Positions 34,505 to 43,141 of a stretch of 64,000 nt of DNA are shown in pieces (the stretch's first letter is position 1; every line of letters begins with the position of its first letter). The notes under the pieces are model-generated. The model worked only from the letters and a program-made list of their open reading frames with translations, had not been told where the DNA came from and ran no database searches. Source of the DNA: Glycocaulis alkaliphilus (GTDB taxonomy: Bacteria > Pseudomonadota > Alphaproteobacteria > Caulobacterales > Maricaulaceae); contig NZ_CP018911.1 in NCBI RefSeq assembly GCF_004000605.1, positions 2,275,001-2,339,000 on the forward strand, in the 5' to 3' direction. The position numbers were made by a program, and so were the translations under genes.

Positions 34505-35132
34505 GGCTGTTTGCTTCAGCCGCCTCAATCGCCGCGAACATGGCCGCAAGCCGCTCATCATGTTCCTGCGTCCAGCGCTGTGTCTCGAACTGGCGGGCAA
34601 GGTCTTCCGCCGCCGCGCGGGCAAAGACGGTCTCGCCCGCCGCCAGGCCTGCTGATACCTTCTCTTCACAGAGATCGGTGGCCAGCGGCACGAACTCCAG
34701 CACCAATGGGCGCAACGTCTCCACCGCGCCCGCGTCGTCTCCGGCTGCGCGCTGGGCCAAGGCCGCATTGACACGCGCGAACACCGCGCTCATCCGGTAC
34801 TCATAGCCCAGCTCGCCTTCCGGGCCTGACGGTCCGGTGCGCAACAGAGCCTCATCGAAATAATCGGCCAGCTGGTTGAAGCGCCTCTGCGCAAGGGCGT
34901 ATTCGCCTTCGCGGTAAGCCTGATAGGCCTGCCCGGCGGTTATGCGGTAGCTGTGGCCATAGGCCATCCATTCCAGCGCCAGAAGCGTGTAGAGCGGCGG
35001 CGTCTCCAGCGGCCAGTCTTCTGGTGTTTCATTGTACCAAAGCGGCGCGGGTTCCGCTGCGCCCGCCAGGGGTGCTGAGACGCCGCTACAGGCCATCACG
35101 AGGACGATGAGGGCAAGGAGGCATATGCGCAT
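34479..35132 (-). CDS. Secreted or lipoprotein of unknown function
   Basis: A 217-residue exported protein. The N-terminus MRICLLALIVLVMACSG gives a signal with a possible lipobox (VMAC, Cys15). The mature part is helical and acidic, with a TPR-like middle (YQAYREGEYALAQRRFNQLADYF; AALAQRAAGDDAGAVETLRPLV). No known family was recognised. It is convergent with, and overlaps, the HAD gene. The likely location is the periplasm or the inner face of the outer membrane. Confidence 0.7.
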   Translation of the reverse strand: MRICLLALIVLVMACSGVSAPLAGAAEPAPLWYNETPEDWPLETPPLYTLLALEWMAYGHSYRITAGQAYQAYREGEYALAQRRFNQLADYFDEALLRTGPSGPEGELGYEYRMSAVFARVNAALAQRAAGDDAGAVETLRPLVLEFVPLATDLCEEKVSAGLAAGETVFARAAAEDLARQFETQRWTQEHDERLAAMFAAIEAAEANSLKEWRKRS

Positions 35133-35229
35133 GAGACGGCTCCAGCGGGGCGAAAACCGCCCTTTGCGGCCATGTCAGCAAACCTGCGCCAGTCCGCAAC
35201 TGAAAAGGCTGGTCAGGCCCATATCAATG

Positions 35230-35362
35230 TCTCCTCCCGCTTGCGGGCGGGGTGAGAAGCGAAGCTTCGAACGCCCGAAGGGCCGAGGGGGGGGAATCTG
35301 AGGGAAAAAGCTCCCCCCTCCGTCTGGCAAGCCAGACACCTCCCCCGTAAACGGGGGAGGAC
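35230..35362. repeat. Palindromic repeat family D, copy 2
   Basis: The second copy of the CTCCCCC/GGGGGAG element seen at 31129-31236. It contains GAAGCTTCGAA-type inner symmetry, GGCCGAGGGGGGG and the hairpin GTCTGGC-AA-GCCAGAC, and ends CCTCCCCCG-TAAA-CGGGGGAGG. It fills the gap between the lipoprotein gene and brnA. Confidence 0.75.
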
Positions 35363-35385
35363 ATCGTTCTAGCCCGCCCTAATCG

Positions 35386-35652
35386 CTAGCGGTGAGTAAC
35401 ATCGTGCTCCATCAGCATGCGGATATAGCGTGTAAAGGGGATGCCTCGCGATTTCGCCTTCTCGCGCACGGCGTCCAGCAATGACTGCGGAACGCGCAGA
35501 TTCACCTGTGCGCTTTTTTTGGCGAACTCGAAGGATGCAGGCTTGAATCCGGACAGATCAAACTCCGTCAGATCAGCCTGATCGACAAAGCGCTCCGCCT
35601 CTTCGTCAGACTTGAATGACGGGAAGGTCTTAAGTGTCTTTTTGGCGCTCAT
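35386..35652 (-). CDS. brnA: BrnA-type antitoxin
   Basis: An 88-residue antitoxin. It begins with the BrnA phrase FPSFKSDEEAERFVDQADLTEFDLSGFKP and ends in a ribbon-helix-helix DNA-binding segment (AQVNLRVPQSLLDAVREKAKSRGIPFTRYIRMLM). It should bind and block BrnT and repress the operon. Its start overlaps brnT by 23 bases, with the toxin first, which is the usual brnTA order. Confidence 0.87.
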   Translation of the reverse strand: MSAKKTLKTFPSFKSDEEAERFVDQADLTEFDLSGFKPASFEFAKKSAQVNLRVPQSLLDAVREKAKSRGIPFTRYIRMLMEHDVTHR

Positions 35653-35929
35653 AATGATCGACCTCCTTGCGATGCATGTAGCGGGCGCTGATCGGGCGGA
35701 TCAGGGTGTTTCCCCTCCTCGTCCGGAACGTGAAGACGATGAACAGGTATCGACCGTCGGCATTGCGGCCTATCGCGTTCAACCGCTCTTCCACGGCCAC
35801 ACTCCGATCCGGAAAGACAGCCGGATCGTGCATCAGCGCATGCTCAATCTCTGACCGGGAGACACCGTGCTTGCCACACTTGGGCCAGTTCCCATCGTCC
35901 CAGTCGAACCCGGCTACGGACGCGACCAT
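35630..35929 (-). CDS. brnT: BrnT-type ribonuclease toxin
   Basis: A 99-residue toxin with the BrnT fold. It shows FDWDDGNWPKCGKHGVSRSEIEHAL near the start and RTRRGNTLIRPISARYMHRKEVDHYE near the end, where Arg and His form the RNase site. BrnT stops growth by cutting RNA until BrnA binds it. No strong ribosome site precedes the ATG at 35929. A perfect AT-rich palindrome lies nine bases upstream (35937-35954). Confidence 0.87.
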   Translation of the reverse strand: MVASVAGFDWDDGNWPKCGKHGVSRSEIEHALMHDPAVFPDRSVAVEERLNAIGRNADGRYLFIVFTFRTRRGNTLIRPISARYMHRKEVDHYERQKDT

Positions 35930-35936
35930 GATGCAC

Positions 35937-35954
35937 TATATACCAATGTATATA
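35937..35954 (-). promoter_or_regulatory. Operator-like palindrome of brnTA
   Basis: TATATAC-CAAT-GTATATA is a perfect 7-base inverted repeat, just upstream of brnT. It overlaps the only AT-rich, -10-like sequence there. This is what is expected for BrnA autorepression. Confidence 0.6.
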
Positions 35955-36015
35955 CAAATGCCAAGCCAGCAACGGGGGCTTGGTGTCCAATCGGGCCGCT
36001 GTCAGTGCGCCTGAT

Positions 36016-37236
36016 TCACCCCGCCCGGCGCGCCTCGGCGCCGCCTTCAGACAGCACGTCTTCGCGCACGGGGCGCGGCGCGCCGAAGAGATGGCCCTGA
36101 CCATAGGCGATGTCGAGATCGAGGATTTCGACCACCATCGCCTCGGTCTCGATCTTCTCCGCGATAATGTCGACGCCATAACGGGCAAAGAGGCTCGCTA
36201 TGTCTTCGGGCGCAATCGTGCCGGGCTCGCGGCCCGCCACCGGCATGTGGCCGCCTGCCATCTCGATCAGGCGCACGCCCTCCACCTTGGCAAAGCGCAC
36301 GCCCGCGCGCTGCAGCTCGGCCAGATCCAGATTGAGATTGCTGACCTGATCGATGGAGAAGCGGAAGCCGTAATCGGCGAGCCTTGCCATGTGGCGCGCG
36401 GCCACCGAGGAACGCCCGTCAAAAGCCGCCTGCGGCATCTCGAAGATCAGCGAAGTGGCGAGATCGGAATTGCGGCGCAGGAAATCCAGGAAGGGCGGGA
36501 AAAACTCCTCATCGGTCAGCGAGCGCACCGAGATATTGCAGAAAATCCCCACGCGCCGGTCCGACTTGGTCAGCTTGCGCACGATCTGCACGCAGCGCAG
36601 CAGAAGGAGATTGTCCACCTCGGCGATGAGGCCATGCTCCTCAGCGGCTTTGAGGAAGCCCGCGGGCGTGACCACATTGCCCTTGGCATCGCGCAGCCGG
36701 GTGAAGCCCTCATAAAAATACGTGCGCCGCTGGGGCAGGCCGACAACCGGCTGCAGGTAAAGATCGACCCGGTTGGCGTCGAGCGCATCGCGGATCAGCT
36801 CCACGCGCGCTGAGCTGGACACGTTCGCCGCCGGGCCGGCGCCCGCCATTTCCAGCTTTTGCAGAATCTCGTTGAGCAGCTCATCGCCCGGCCCCTCATC
36901 GCGCGCCGGCACGGCTGAGCGCGCATAGGTAGCAGGCGTAATCTGGGCTGACGGGCGGGCAGGCTGCGTGGCGAGCTGCGTTTCCACCTCTTCGATGCGC
37001 GCGCTGGCCAGCTCCAGCTCCTCGATCAGGGAGAGGTTCGCCGCACGCAGCTCATGCAGTGCCTTCTCGGTCGCCCGGCGCTCCTCGGCGCGCGCGGCTG
37101 CGGCATGCGCCTGTCCGGCGATCAGGAACACGACCGCGCCCATCACCCAGGCAAGCCCTGAGCTCATCAGGCCAAACCGCTCGAACGCCAGCGCCGCCAC
37201 GATGGCAAGCATCGCGTAGGTGATGACGACGAGCAT
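36016..37236 (-). CDS. TipF-like degenerate EAL-domain protein
   Basis: A 406-residue protein with two N-terminal hydrophobic helices (residues 1-48), a coiled coil (about 50-92, EERRATEKALHELRAANLSLIEE), a Pro/Ala linker and an EAL domain (about 145-395). The EAL motif reads YEGFTRL, and several catalytic positions are changed (SIDQVSN instead of a DDFG-like motif, KVEGVRL instead of KID). It should therefore bind but not cleave cyclic di-GMP. This is the architecture of Caulobacter TipF, a cyclic-di-GMP receptor that directs polar flagellum placement. Presence beside flagellar genes fits. The start has no clear ribosome site. Confidence 0.7.
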   Translation of the reverse strand: MLVVITYAMLAIVAALAFERFGLMSSGLAWVMGAVVFLIAGQAHAAAARAEERRATEKALHELRAANLSLIEELELASARIEEVETQLATQPARPSAQITPATYARSAVPARDEGPGDELLNEILQKLEMAGAGPAANVSSSARVELIRDALDANRVDLYLQPVVGLPQRRTYFYEGFTRLRDAKGNVVTPAGFLKAAEEHGLIAEVDNLLLLRCVQIVRKLTKSDRRVGIFCNISVRSLTDEEFFPPFLDFLRRNSDLATSLIFEMPQAAFDGRSSVAARHMARLADYGFRFSIDQVSNLNLDLAELQRAGVRFAKVEGVRLIEMAGGHMPVAGREPGTIAPEDIASLFARYGVDIIAEKIETEAMVVEILDLDIAYGQGHLFGAPRPVREDVLSEGGAEARRAG

Positions 37237-37360
37237 GTCTGTCGTGCGCGGTATGATGGCGAGGCCTCCGTTACGTCCCCGTCAGGCGCGAATCGCACCT
37301 GTGCAAGCGCAGTCTATGCTGTACCGGGCCATCCTGTCAGACCTCTTTCCAGTCCGGGAG

Positions 37361-37966
37361 CTAATCAACCAGGGTAATTTCCAGCTCTCTCAATGCATCG
37401 TCCAGACGCTCTGCACGGTCCAGATTGATCGCATGCGAGGCCCAAAGGGCCGACTTCACGGCACGGTCATAGACGGCGATGCAGTCAACCCCGCTGATGC
37501 GCGATCTGTACAACAGCCCTTGCACGGAGGGAATCGCATGCAAGGCGGCGCTGAACTGCTGCGCCAAAGTCTGGTTTCTCGCTGCCGCAATATCCGTGTT
37601 CACATTCAGCACCTGCAGGGCAAGACCGCGAACGTCGAGGACGGGCAAGGCTCGGCGGACAGCAATCTCGCTGACAACCCAGCGATCAAGCTCGCTCTCT
37701 GCCAGATCGCGTGAGACACCGCCTTCAAACCTGTCCCGGATCACCGCTTCAGCAATCGCGGTTTCAAGATCGAGCCCCGCATAAAGCACCTTGAAACTGC
37801 GATTGCCCGGCGGCGGAGAAAAACGGGAAAGACCGTGGCCGGTTCCCAAGGGGTCGTCGCGGTGCCGCCGTTTGAATACGCGCAACCAGCGGTTACCGGT
37901 GTCAAGACCTGATAGGTCCACCGTGAACCGGCTGACCCTGTTGTGGTTCAGGTTCACGACCGTCAA
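37361..37966 (-). CDS. RES-domain toxin (NAD-degrading family)
   Basis: A 201-residue protein with the RES domain. RWLRVFKRRHRDDPLGTGHGLSRFSPP begins it, VLYAGLDLETAIAEAVIRDRF carries the core, and ARNQTLAQQFSAALHAIPSVQGLLYRSR follows. RES toxins deplete NAD+ inside the cell. The start is TTG at 37966, overlapping the antitoxin stop as TTGA, so translation is coupled. The antitoxin is the gene just upstream. Confidence 0.85.
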   Translation of the reverse strand: MTVVNLNHNRVSRFTVDLSGLDTGNRWLRVFKRRHRDDPLGTGHGLSRFSPPPGNRSFKVLYAGLDLETAIAEAVIRDRFEGGVSRDLAESELDRWVVSEIAVRRALPVLDVRGLALQVLNVNTDIAAARNQTLAQQFSAALHAIPSVQGLLYRSRISGVDCIAVYDRAVKSALWASHAINLDRAERLDDALRELEITLVD

Positions 37967-38673
37967 CCCAGGCTGTACTCGGCGGCCCGCACGACCGCTT
38001 CGCGGTTACCATCCTTCAGCGCCTCCAGAGGCGCGCGGTGTGCAAAGGCATGGTGGGGGGTCAGCAGCCACCGCCAAGCCACCTTTGGATCGCCATCAGC
38101 AAAATCCAGCACCTCGCGTATTCCGTCGAGCGGCGCGTTGTCAGCGAACTGGCTGACCGGGTAGACGTGGGCCCTCCGTCCGCGGGGAAAGGCAATCACC
38201 AGCCCGTCCCGCCGCCAGTTGTTCAGGGTGGTGCGCGATATTTCGAAGCGCGCGGCCAGCTCGGACGGCCCCACGCAGATACCTGCCCAAGATTCCAGAG
38301 ACATCGGCAATGCCATCTGTTTGCGGCGTGCATCCGCGTCTGCACGGCTTAACGGGCGTCCAAGCTCCGATCCTGACGGTATGTGCGGTTGCGGCCCGCT
38401 GAATTCATCCGGCGCTACACCCACCTGATGCTCATCCAGCCAGCGAAGGATCACATCATGGAGGGCTCTCAACGCTGCCGGCCGGTGCTTTTGCGGGACC
38501 AGCACCACACCCTTGATCAGGGCCGAAACGTCATTTTGAACCTGAGAGGTAATATGCGCCACTTCCGGCTCTGCGATTTCCTGGCCGACGCGCCGAGCAA
38601 ACGCCTGCAGCGACTCTTCATCAAGGCGTATTACAGCCTCAGAAACGTCAGCACGGGTGTCAAAATCAGCCAT
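37963..38673 (-). CDS. Antitoxin of the RES module with a central helix-turn-helix
   Basis: A 236-residue protein. The DNA-binding helix-turn-helix is central (GPSELAARFEISRTTLNNWRRDGLVIAF, about residues 133-160). A C-terminal segment (DGDPKVAWRWLLTPHHAF, ALKDGNREAVVRAAEYSLG) resembles the toxin-binding part of Xre-MbcA-ParS antitoxins. The first 120 residues are a separate helical region not usual in this family. It precedes and overlaps the RES toxin. AGGAGG upstream supports the start at 38673. Two direct repeats at 38705-38738 are the likely operator. Confidence 0.75.
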   Translation of the reverse strand: MADFDTRADVSEAVIRLDEESLQAFARRVGQEIAEPEVAHITSQVQNDVSALIKGVVLVPQKHRPAALRALHDVILRWLDEHQVGVAPDEFSGPQPHIPSGSELGRPLSRADADARRKQMALPMSLESWAGICVGPSELAARFEISRTTLNNWRRDGLVIAFPRGRRAHVYPVSQFADNAPLDGIREVLDFADGDPKVAWRWLLTPHHAFAHRAPLEALKDGNREAVVRAAEYSLG

Positions 38674-38704
38674 AAGACTATCCTCCTGACCGATACAGAT
38701 AGCG

Positions 38705-38738
38705 CATATTGTACAGTTTGTCCATATTGTGCAGTTTG
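38705..38738 (-). promoter_or_regulatory. Direct-repeat operator of the RES module
   Basis: Two 16-base direct repeats, CATATTGTACAGTTTG (38705-38720) and CATATTGTGCAGTTTG (38723-38738), differ at one base and are offset by 18. They lie 32-65 bases upstream of the antitoxin start. This spacing suits two dimers bound along one DNA face. Confidence 0.6.
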
Positions 38739-38761
38739 AGCGATTTGCAGGTCACGAAAAA

Positions 38762-38877
38762 GGGCTGCCCATAAACCTGAATTCCCGGAAGCGCGCAGCG
38801 CTGTCCGGGACCTTGTGCAGAATAGTTTTGAGACAGGCCCCGGATCGCTGCGCGTCCGGGGGTTCATTTCCGGGGCG
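38762..38877 (-). repeat. Palindromic repeat family B, copy 1
   Basis: About 115 bases that match 46509-46625 in the opposite orientation. The core (38837-38861) is a hairpin with arms GCCCCGGA and TCCGGGG, identical to the reverse complement of 46514-46538. A TTCTGCA...GGTCCCGGA segment is also shared. Confidence 0.75.
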
Positions 38878-38884
38878 GCCACGC

Positions 38885-38914
38885 AAAAGGGGCAGGCCTT
38901 TCAGCCTGCCCCTT
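38885..38914 (-). terminator. Terminator of the OmpA lipoprotein gene
   Basis: Arms AAGGGGCAGGC and GCCTGCCCCTT around TGAAAG are followed by TTG on the minus strand (TTTTG including the last stem bases). It lies 25 bases past the stop. Confidence 0.8.
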
Positions 38915-38938
38915 CCACAGATCACAGCACCTGCAAAC

Positions 38939-39595
38939 CTAGCTGGTGGTGTGCGGCGCGATCTTGATCTCGACGCGGCGGTTCAGAGCGCGGCCCGCAT
39001 CGGTGGCGTTGGAGGCAACCGGATAATCCGGGCCAGCGCCAGTGATGAAGAAGCGGCGGCCATCAACGCCGACCTGCTGCAGATAGCCGGCAACGGCCTG
39101 CGCACGCTGCGCCGACAGGCGCATGTTCAGCTCACGCCCGCCGGTGGAGTCGGTATGGCCGATCACGTCGACATAGGTCGCCGGATAGGTCTGCAGAACG
39201 TCGGCCACATCGTTGAGGATGGGGAAGAAGTTCGGCTCGATATTCGACTGGCCGGTAGCGAAGGTCACATTGCCCGGCATGACCAGATAGAGGTCCTGGC
39301 CTTCGCGGCGCACGGTCACGCCGGACCCGCGCAGACGCTCGCGCATCTCGCGCTCCTGACGGTCCATGTAATTGCCGACAGCGCCGCCCGCGAGAGCGCC
39401 AATGCCCGCGCCGATGAGCGCGTTGCGGCGGTCATCGCCACCCGCAAGCGTACCAAGCGCTGCGCCAGCCAGCGCGCCGCCAAGGACGCCCGTGCCGGTG
39501 CGGTTCTGGGTGACATTGCCGTACTGGTCGGTGGTGGTGCAGGCCGCCGCCATGGTCAACGCCATGCCGGCAACAGTAAGAGAACGAAAGATCAT
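38939..39595 (-). CDS. OmpA-family lipoprotein with glycine zipper (YiaD-like)
   Basis: A 218-residue outer-membrane lipoprotein. The lipobox is MAAAC (Cys19). A glycine-zipper segment (about residues 34-78, GVLGGALAGAALGTLAGG...IGAGIGALAGGAVGNY) is followed by an OmpA C-domain (about 105-215) that binds peptidoglycan (TYVDVIGHTDSTGGRELNMRLSAQRAQAV, NRRVEI). It links the outer membrane to the wall. The ATG at 39595 has GGAG about 12 bases upstream; an in-frame TTG at 39604 is too close to it. Confidence 0.9.
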   Translation of the reverse strand: MIFRSLTVAGMALTMAAACTTTDQYGNVTQNRTGTGVLGGALAGAALGTLAGGDDRRNALIGAGIGALAGGAVGNYMDRQEREMRERLRGSGVTVRREGQDLYLVMPGNVTFATGQSNIEPNFFPILNDVADVLQTYPATYVDVIGHTDSTGGRELNMRLSAQRAQAVAGYLQQVGVDGRRFFITGAGPDYPVASNATDAGRALNRRVEIKIAPHTTS

Positions 39596-39758
39596 GGCTA
39601 TCAAGCTCCATGGTGACGTTAAAAAGTTAGGCCCCGAAGACTAGCGCGTCCGGCCGCCTCTGGCCACGAAACTTACATGACAGAGAGATGAACGCAGCTT
39701 GAACAAGCCGGGTAAACGCATGAGTGCGAAAAAGGCTCCCGGCAATCGCACCCGCCCC

Positions 39759-39787
39759 TTGACGCTAACCGGCCCCCTGCTTATCTC
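39759..39787 (+). promoter_or_regulatory. Promoter of groESL
   Basis: TTGACG (39759-39764) and TATCTC (39782-39787) are 17 bases apart, a good alphaproteobacterial sigma-70 pattern. It lies just upstream of the CIRCE-like element and groES. Confidence 0.6.
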
Positions 39788-39794
39788 CGGCCTG

Positions 39795-39821
39795 CTGGCA
39801 GCCGGGAGCATCGAGTGCTAA
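39795..39821 (+). promoter_or_regulatory. CIRCE-like element (HrcA operator)
   Basis: The right arm GAGTGCTAA (39813-39821) is perfect CIRCE. With the standard 9-base spacer, the left arm CTGGCAGCC matches TTAGCACTC at five of nine positions. Its place between the promoter and groES is exactly where CIRCE occurs. HrcA repression relieved by heat is the expected regulation. Confidence 0.65.
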
Positions 39822-39892
39822 CGGGACTGAGCCAGAACTCATTTGTTTGCGGGCGCCAACTGCCTGCGCCCAGAAAATGGAGACGTGACGCG

Positions 39893-40180
39893 ATGACTTT
39901 TCGTCCTCTGCATGACCGCGTGCTCGTGAAGCGCGTCGAGGAAGAATCCAAGACCAAGGGCGGGATCATCATTCCCGACACGGCCAAGGAAAAGCCCCAG
40001 GAAGGCGAAGTGATCGCCGCTGGCAGCGGCACCATCAAGGATGATGGCACCGTGCGCCCGCTGGACGTGAAAGCCGGTGACCGCATCCTGTTCGGCAAAT
40101 GGTCGGGCACCGAAGTCACGGTTGACGGCCAGGAACTCCTCATCATGAAGGAATCCGACATCCTCGGGATCGTCGGCTAG
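39893..40180 (+). CDS. groES: Co-chaperonin GroES
   Basis: A 95-residue protein forming the heptameric lid of the GroEL chamber. [21 protein letters not shown] opens it, [19 protein letters not shown] is the mobile loop region, and the end is [16 protein letters not shown] before 39893 supports the start. groEL follows 56 bases later in the same operon. Promoter and CIRCE-like site lie immediately upstream. Confidence 0.97.
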   Translation: MTFRPLHDRVLVKRVEEESKTKGGIIIPDTAKEKPQEGEVIAAGSGTIKDDGTVRPLDVKAGDRILFGKWSGTEVTVDGQELLIMKESDILGIVG

Positions 40181-40215
40181 GTCTGGTCCAAACCTTTCCC
40201 TATTCAATCGACTGA

Positions 40216-41871
<1,656 letters not shown>

Positions 41872-41897
41872 GAAGCTTCTATCCCTTCGGAATACGG

Positions 41898-41930
41898 AAA
41901 AGGGCGGCTGGCAACAGCCGCCCTTTTCTA
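41898..41930 (+). terminator. Terminator of groESL
   Basis: Twelve-base arms AAAAGGGCGGCT and AGCCGCCCTTTT around GGCAAC, followed by CTA. An identical stem with a different loop occurs at 43020-43050. Confidence 0.9.
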
Positions 41931-41940
41931 TTTGTGCGGG

Positions 41941-42666
41941 CTAGGACTCAGAGCGAAGAGCGAACTCGCCGGAAACGAGCCCGCGCGGAGCCCCATCCGC
42001 CGTCACCGCCCCCACTTCGAACGACACTGCGGCGTGCCGTCCGGACGTCAGGCGAGGCGTCGCCAACACGCGCTTTTCCGTCACCGACACGCCGCCCAGC
42101 TCATTTCTGCGCCATTCGACCGCTTCGAAAACCTCGAACTCCCAGACCAGTTCACAGGCCGGCCGCCGGGCGGCGCGCGCACCCTCCTCAGGCGCCTCCA
42201 CCGCGCACGCATTCACGATGATGACGAGGCCATACTGCGCCTCGAGCGGCTGGTCCTCCAGGAAGAGCATCACCGGCTCGCCCAGTGCGATCCGGTAATC
42301 GCCCGACATGCTGGAGGACTGCGTCGCTTCAGCAACCCGCAGCGCGAATCCAACCTCTACGTCCTCGGCATTTGCCATCGGCGCAAACAGCAGGACCGCC
42401 GTGCCCATGGCTGCTGCCGCAGCGGCCCCGATGCCGCCGAATACCCATCTATGACCCTTCATAATTGTCTCCTTCAAGCCTTCAGCCAACGCCGACAGCT
42501 GCCGGGGCCGGGTTCTGAGATATTCCAGGATCAGCGACCGGATGACGGCCCCGCTTGAGACGCCTTCCTCGCGGCATCGCGCGAGAAACTCCTCCTTCAG
42601 CTGGTCGGGCAGGCGCACGTCCAGCTTCGCGTTGGCTTTCAGCTTTTTGATCCGGTCGCGTTTCAT
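41941..42666 (-). CDS. Membrane-anchored ribbon-helix-helix protein
   Basis: A 241-residue protein with an unusual layout. Residues 12-50 look like a ribbon-helix-helix DNA-binding domain (AKLDVRLPDQLKEEFLARCREEGVSSGAVIRSLILEYL). A single membrane helix follows at about 72-98 (VFGGIGAAAAAAMGTAVLLFAP). The remaining 140 residues (from EDVEVGFALRV) would be periplasmic and beta-rich. This suggests a sensor that crosses the membrane and controls genes directly, as ToxR-like proteins do with other DNA-binding folds. GGGAG before 42666 fixes the start. It is convergent with groEL and lies between the two copies of the groEL tail. Confidence 0.7.
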   Translation of the reverse strand: MKRDRIKKLKANAKLDVRLPDQLKEEFLARCREEGVSSGAVIRSLILEYLRTRPRQLSALAEGLKETIMKGHRWVFGGIGAAAAAAMGTAVLLFAPMANAEDVEVGFALRVAEATQSSSMSGDYRIALGEPVMLFLEDQPLEAQYGLVIIVNACAVEAPEEGARAARRPACELVWEFEVFEAVEWRRNELGGVSVTEKRVLATPRLTSGRHAAVSFEVGAVTADGAPRGLVSGEFALRSES

Positions 42667-42803
42667 GGCGTCTCCCAGCGTGAAGGCTCTTTGGGAAGCC
42701 AAGCTAGCAAATGCGTGTCATGACGCGCACAAAATCCGTGTCGGACATGCGTTTTTCTTGGCAAACTGACCCGCGCTGTCATGGCCCGGCTTGCCTTTTC
42801 ACC

Positions 42804-42900
42804 TCGTCATTCCAGAAAGCCCGTTAGGGCTAAGAACCCAGTTGATTTAAAAAAGGGCCTGGGTTGCGGGTCTGCAGCTTCGCTCCGCCCGGAATGACGA
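42804..42900. repeat. 97-base element with 10-base terminal inverted repeats
   Basis: Ends are TCGTCATTCC and GGAATGACGA, perfect inverted repeats. Inside are AGCCC/GGGCT and AACCCAG/CTGGGTT hairpins. It has no coding capacity, so a small non-autonomous palindromic element is the best description. Confidence 0.6.
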
Positions 42901-42962
42901 AGGGCGGGGCGAGGAAAAAAACGCCCCTACCCCCCTCACATGCCCCTCAAGCGCATCGAGGC

Positions 42963-43050
42963 GGGCGGTGGCATGGGCGATATGGGCTTCTAGGAAGCTT
43001 CTATCCCTTCGGAATACGGAAAAGGGCGGCTCATCTGAGCCGCCCTTTTT
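42963..43050 (+). repeat. Duplicate of the groEL 3' end and terminator
   Basis: 42970-43031 is identical over 62 bases to 41848-41909, including the codons for MGDMGF, the stop and the AAAAGGGCGGCT terminator arm. Seven or eight bases before it match with two differences. The second arm is also the same, but the loop is CATCTG instead of GGCAAC. It is not attached to any remaining groEL frame. Confidence 0.9.
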
Positions 43051-43141
43051 GTTTCTCAGTTGGACGGAATTTAAGATGGATGTCATGTCGCGGTAAGGCG
43101 CCGCACCCCTTTATTTCCCCCATCAAGGGAGGAACACGTCC

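Larger units (their letters stand above)
42667..43141. other. Gap holding a MITE-like element and the groEL-tail copy
   Basis: This 475-base gap has no gene. It contains an inverted-repeat element (42804-42900), listed separately, then a purine/pyrimidine-biased stretch and a duplicate of the last groEL codons plus terminator (42963-43050). The next gene starts at 43142 with AGGAGG-like sequence just before it (GGGAGGAAC). Confidence 0.7.

Noticed and set aside
31129-35362. CRISPR-like appearance of repeated CTCCCCC/GGGGGAG blocks
   Set aside because: Only two distant copies, each palindromic, with no regular spacers and no cas genes nearby.
38631-38882. 83-residue frame with similarity to a frame at 46508-46744
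   Set aside because: The similarity comes from repeat family B DNA (NPRTRSDPGP in both), not from a conserved protein.
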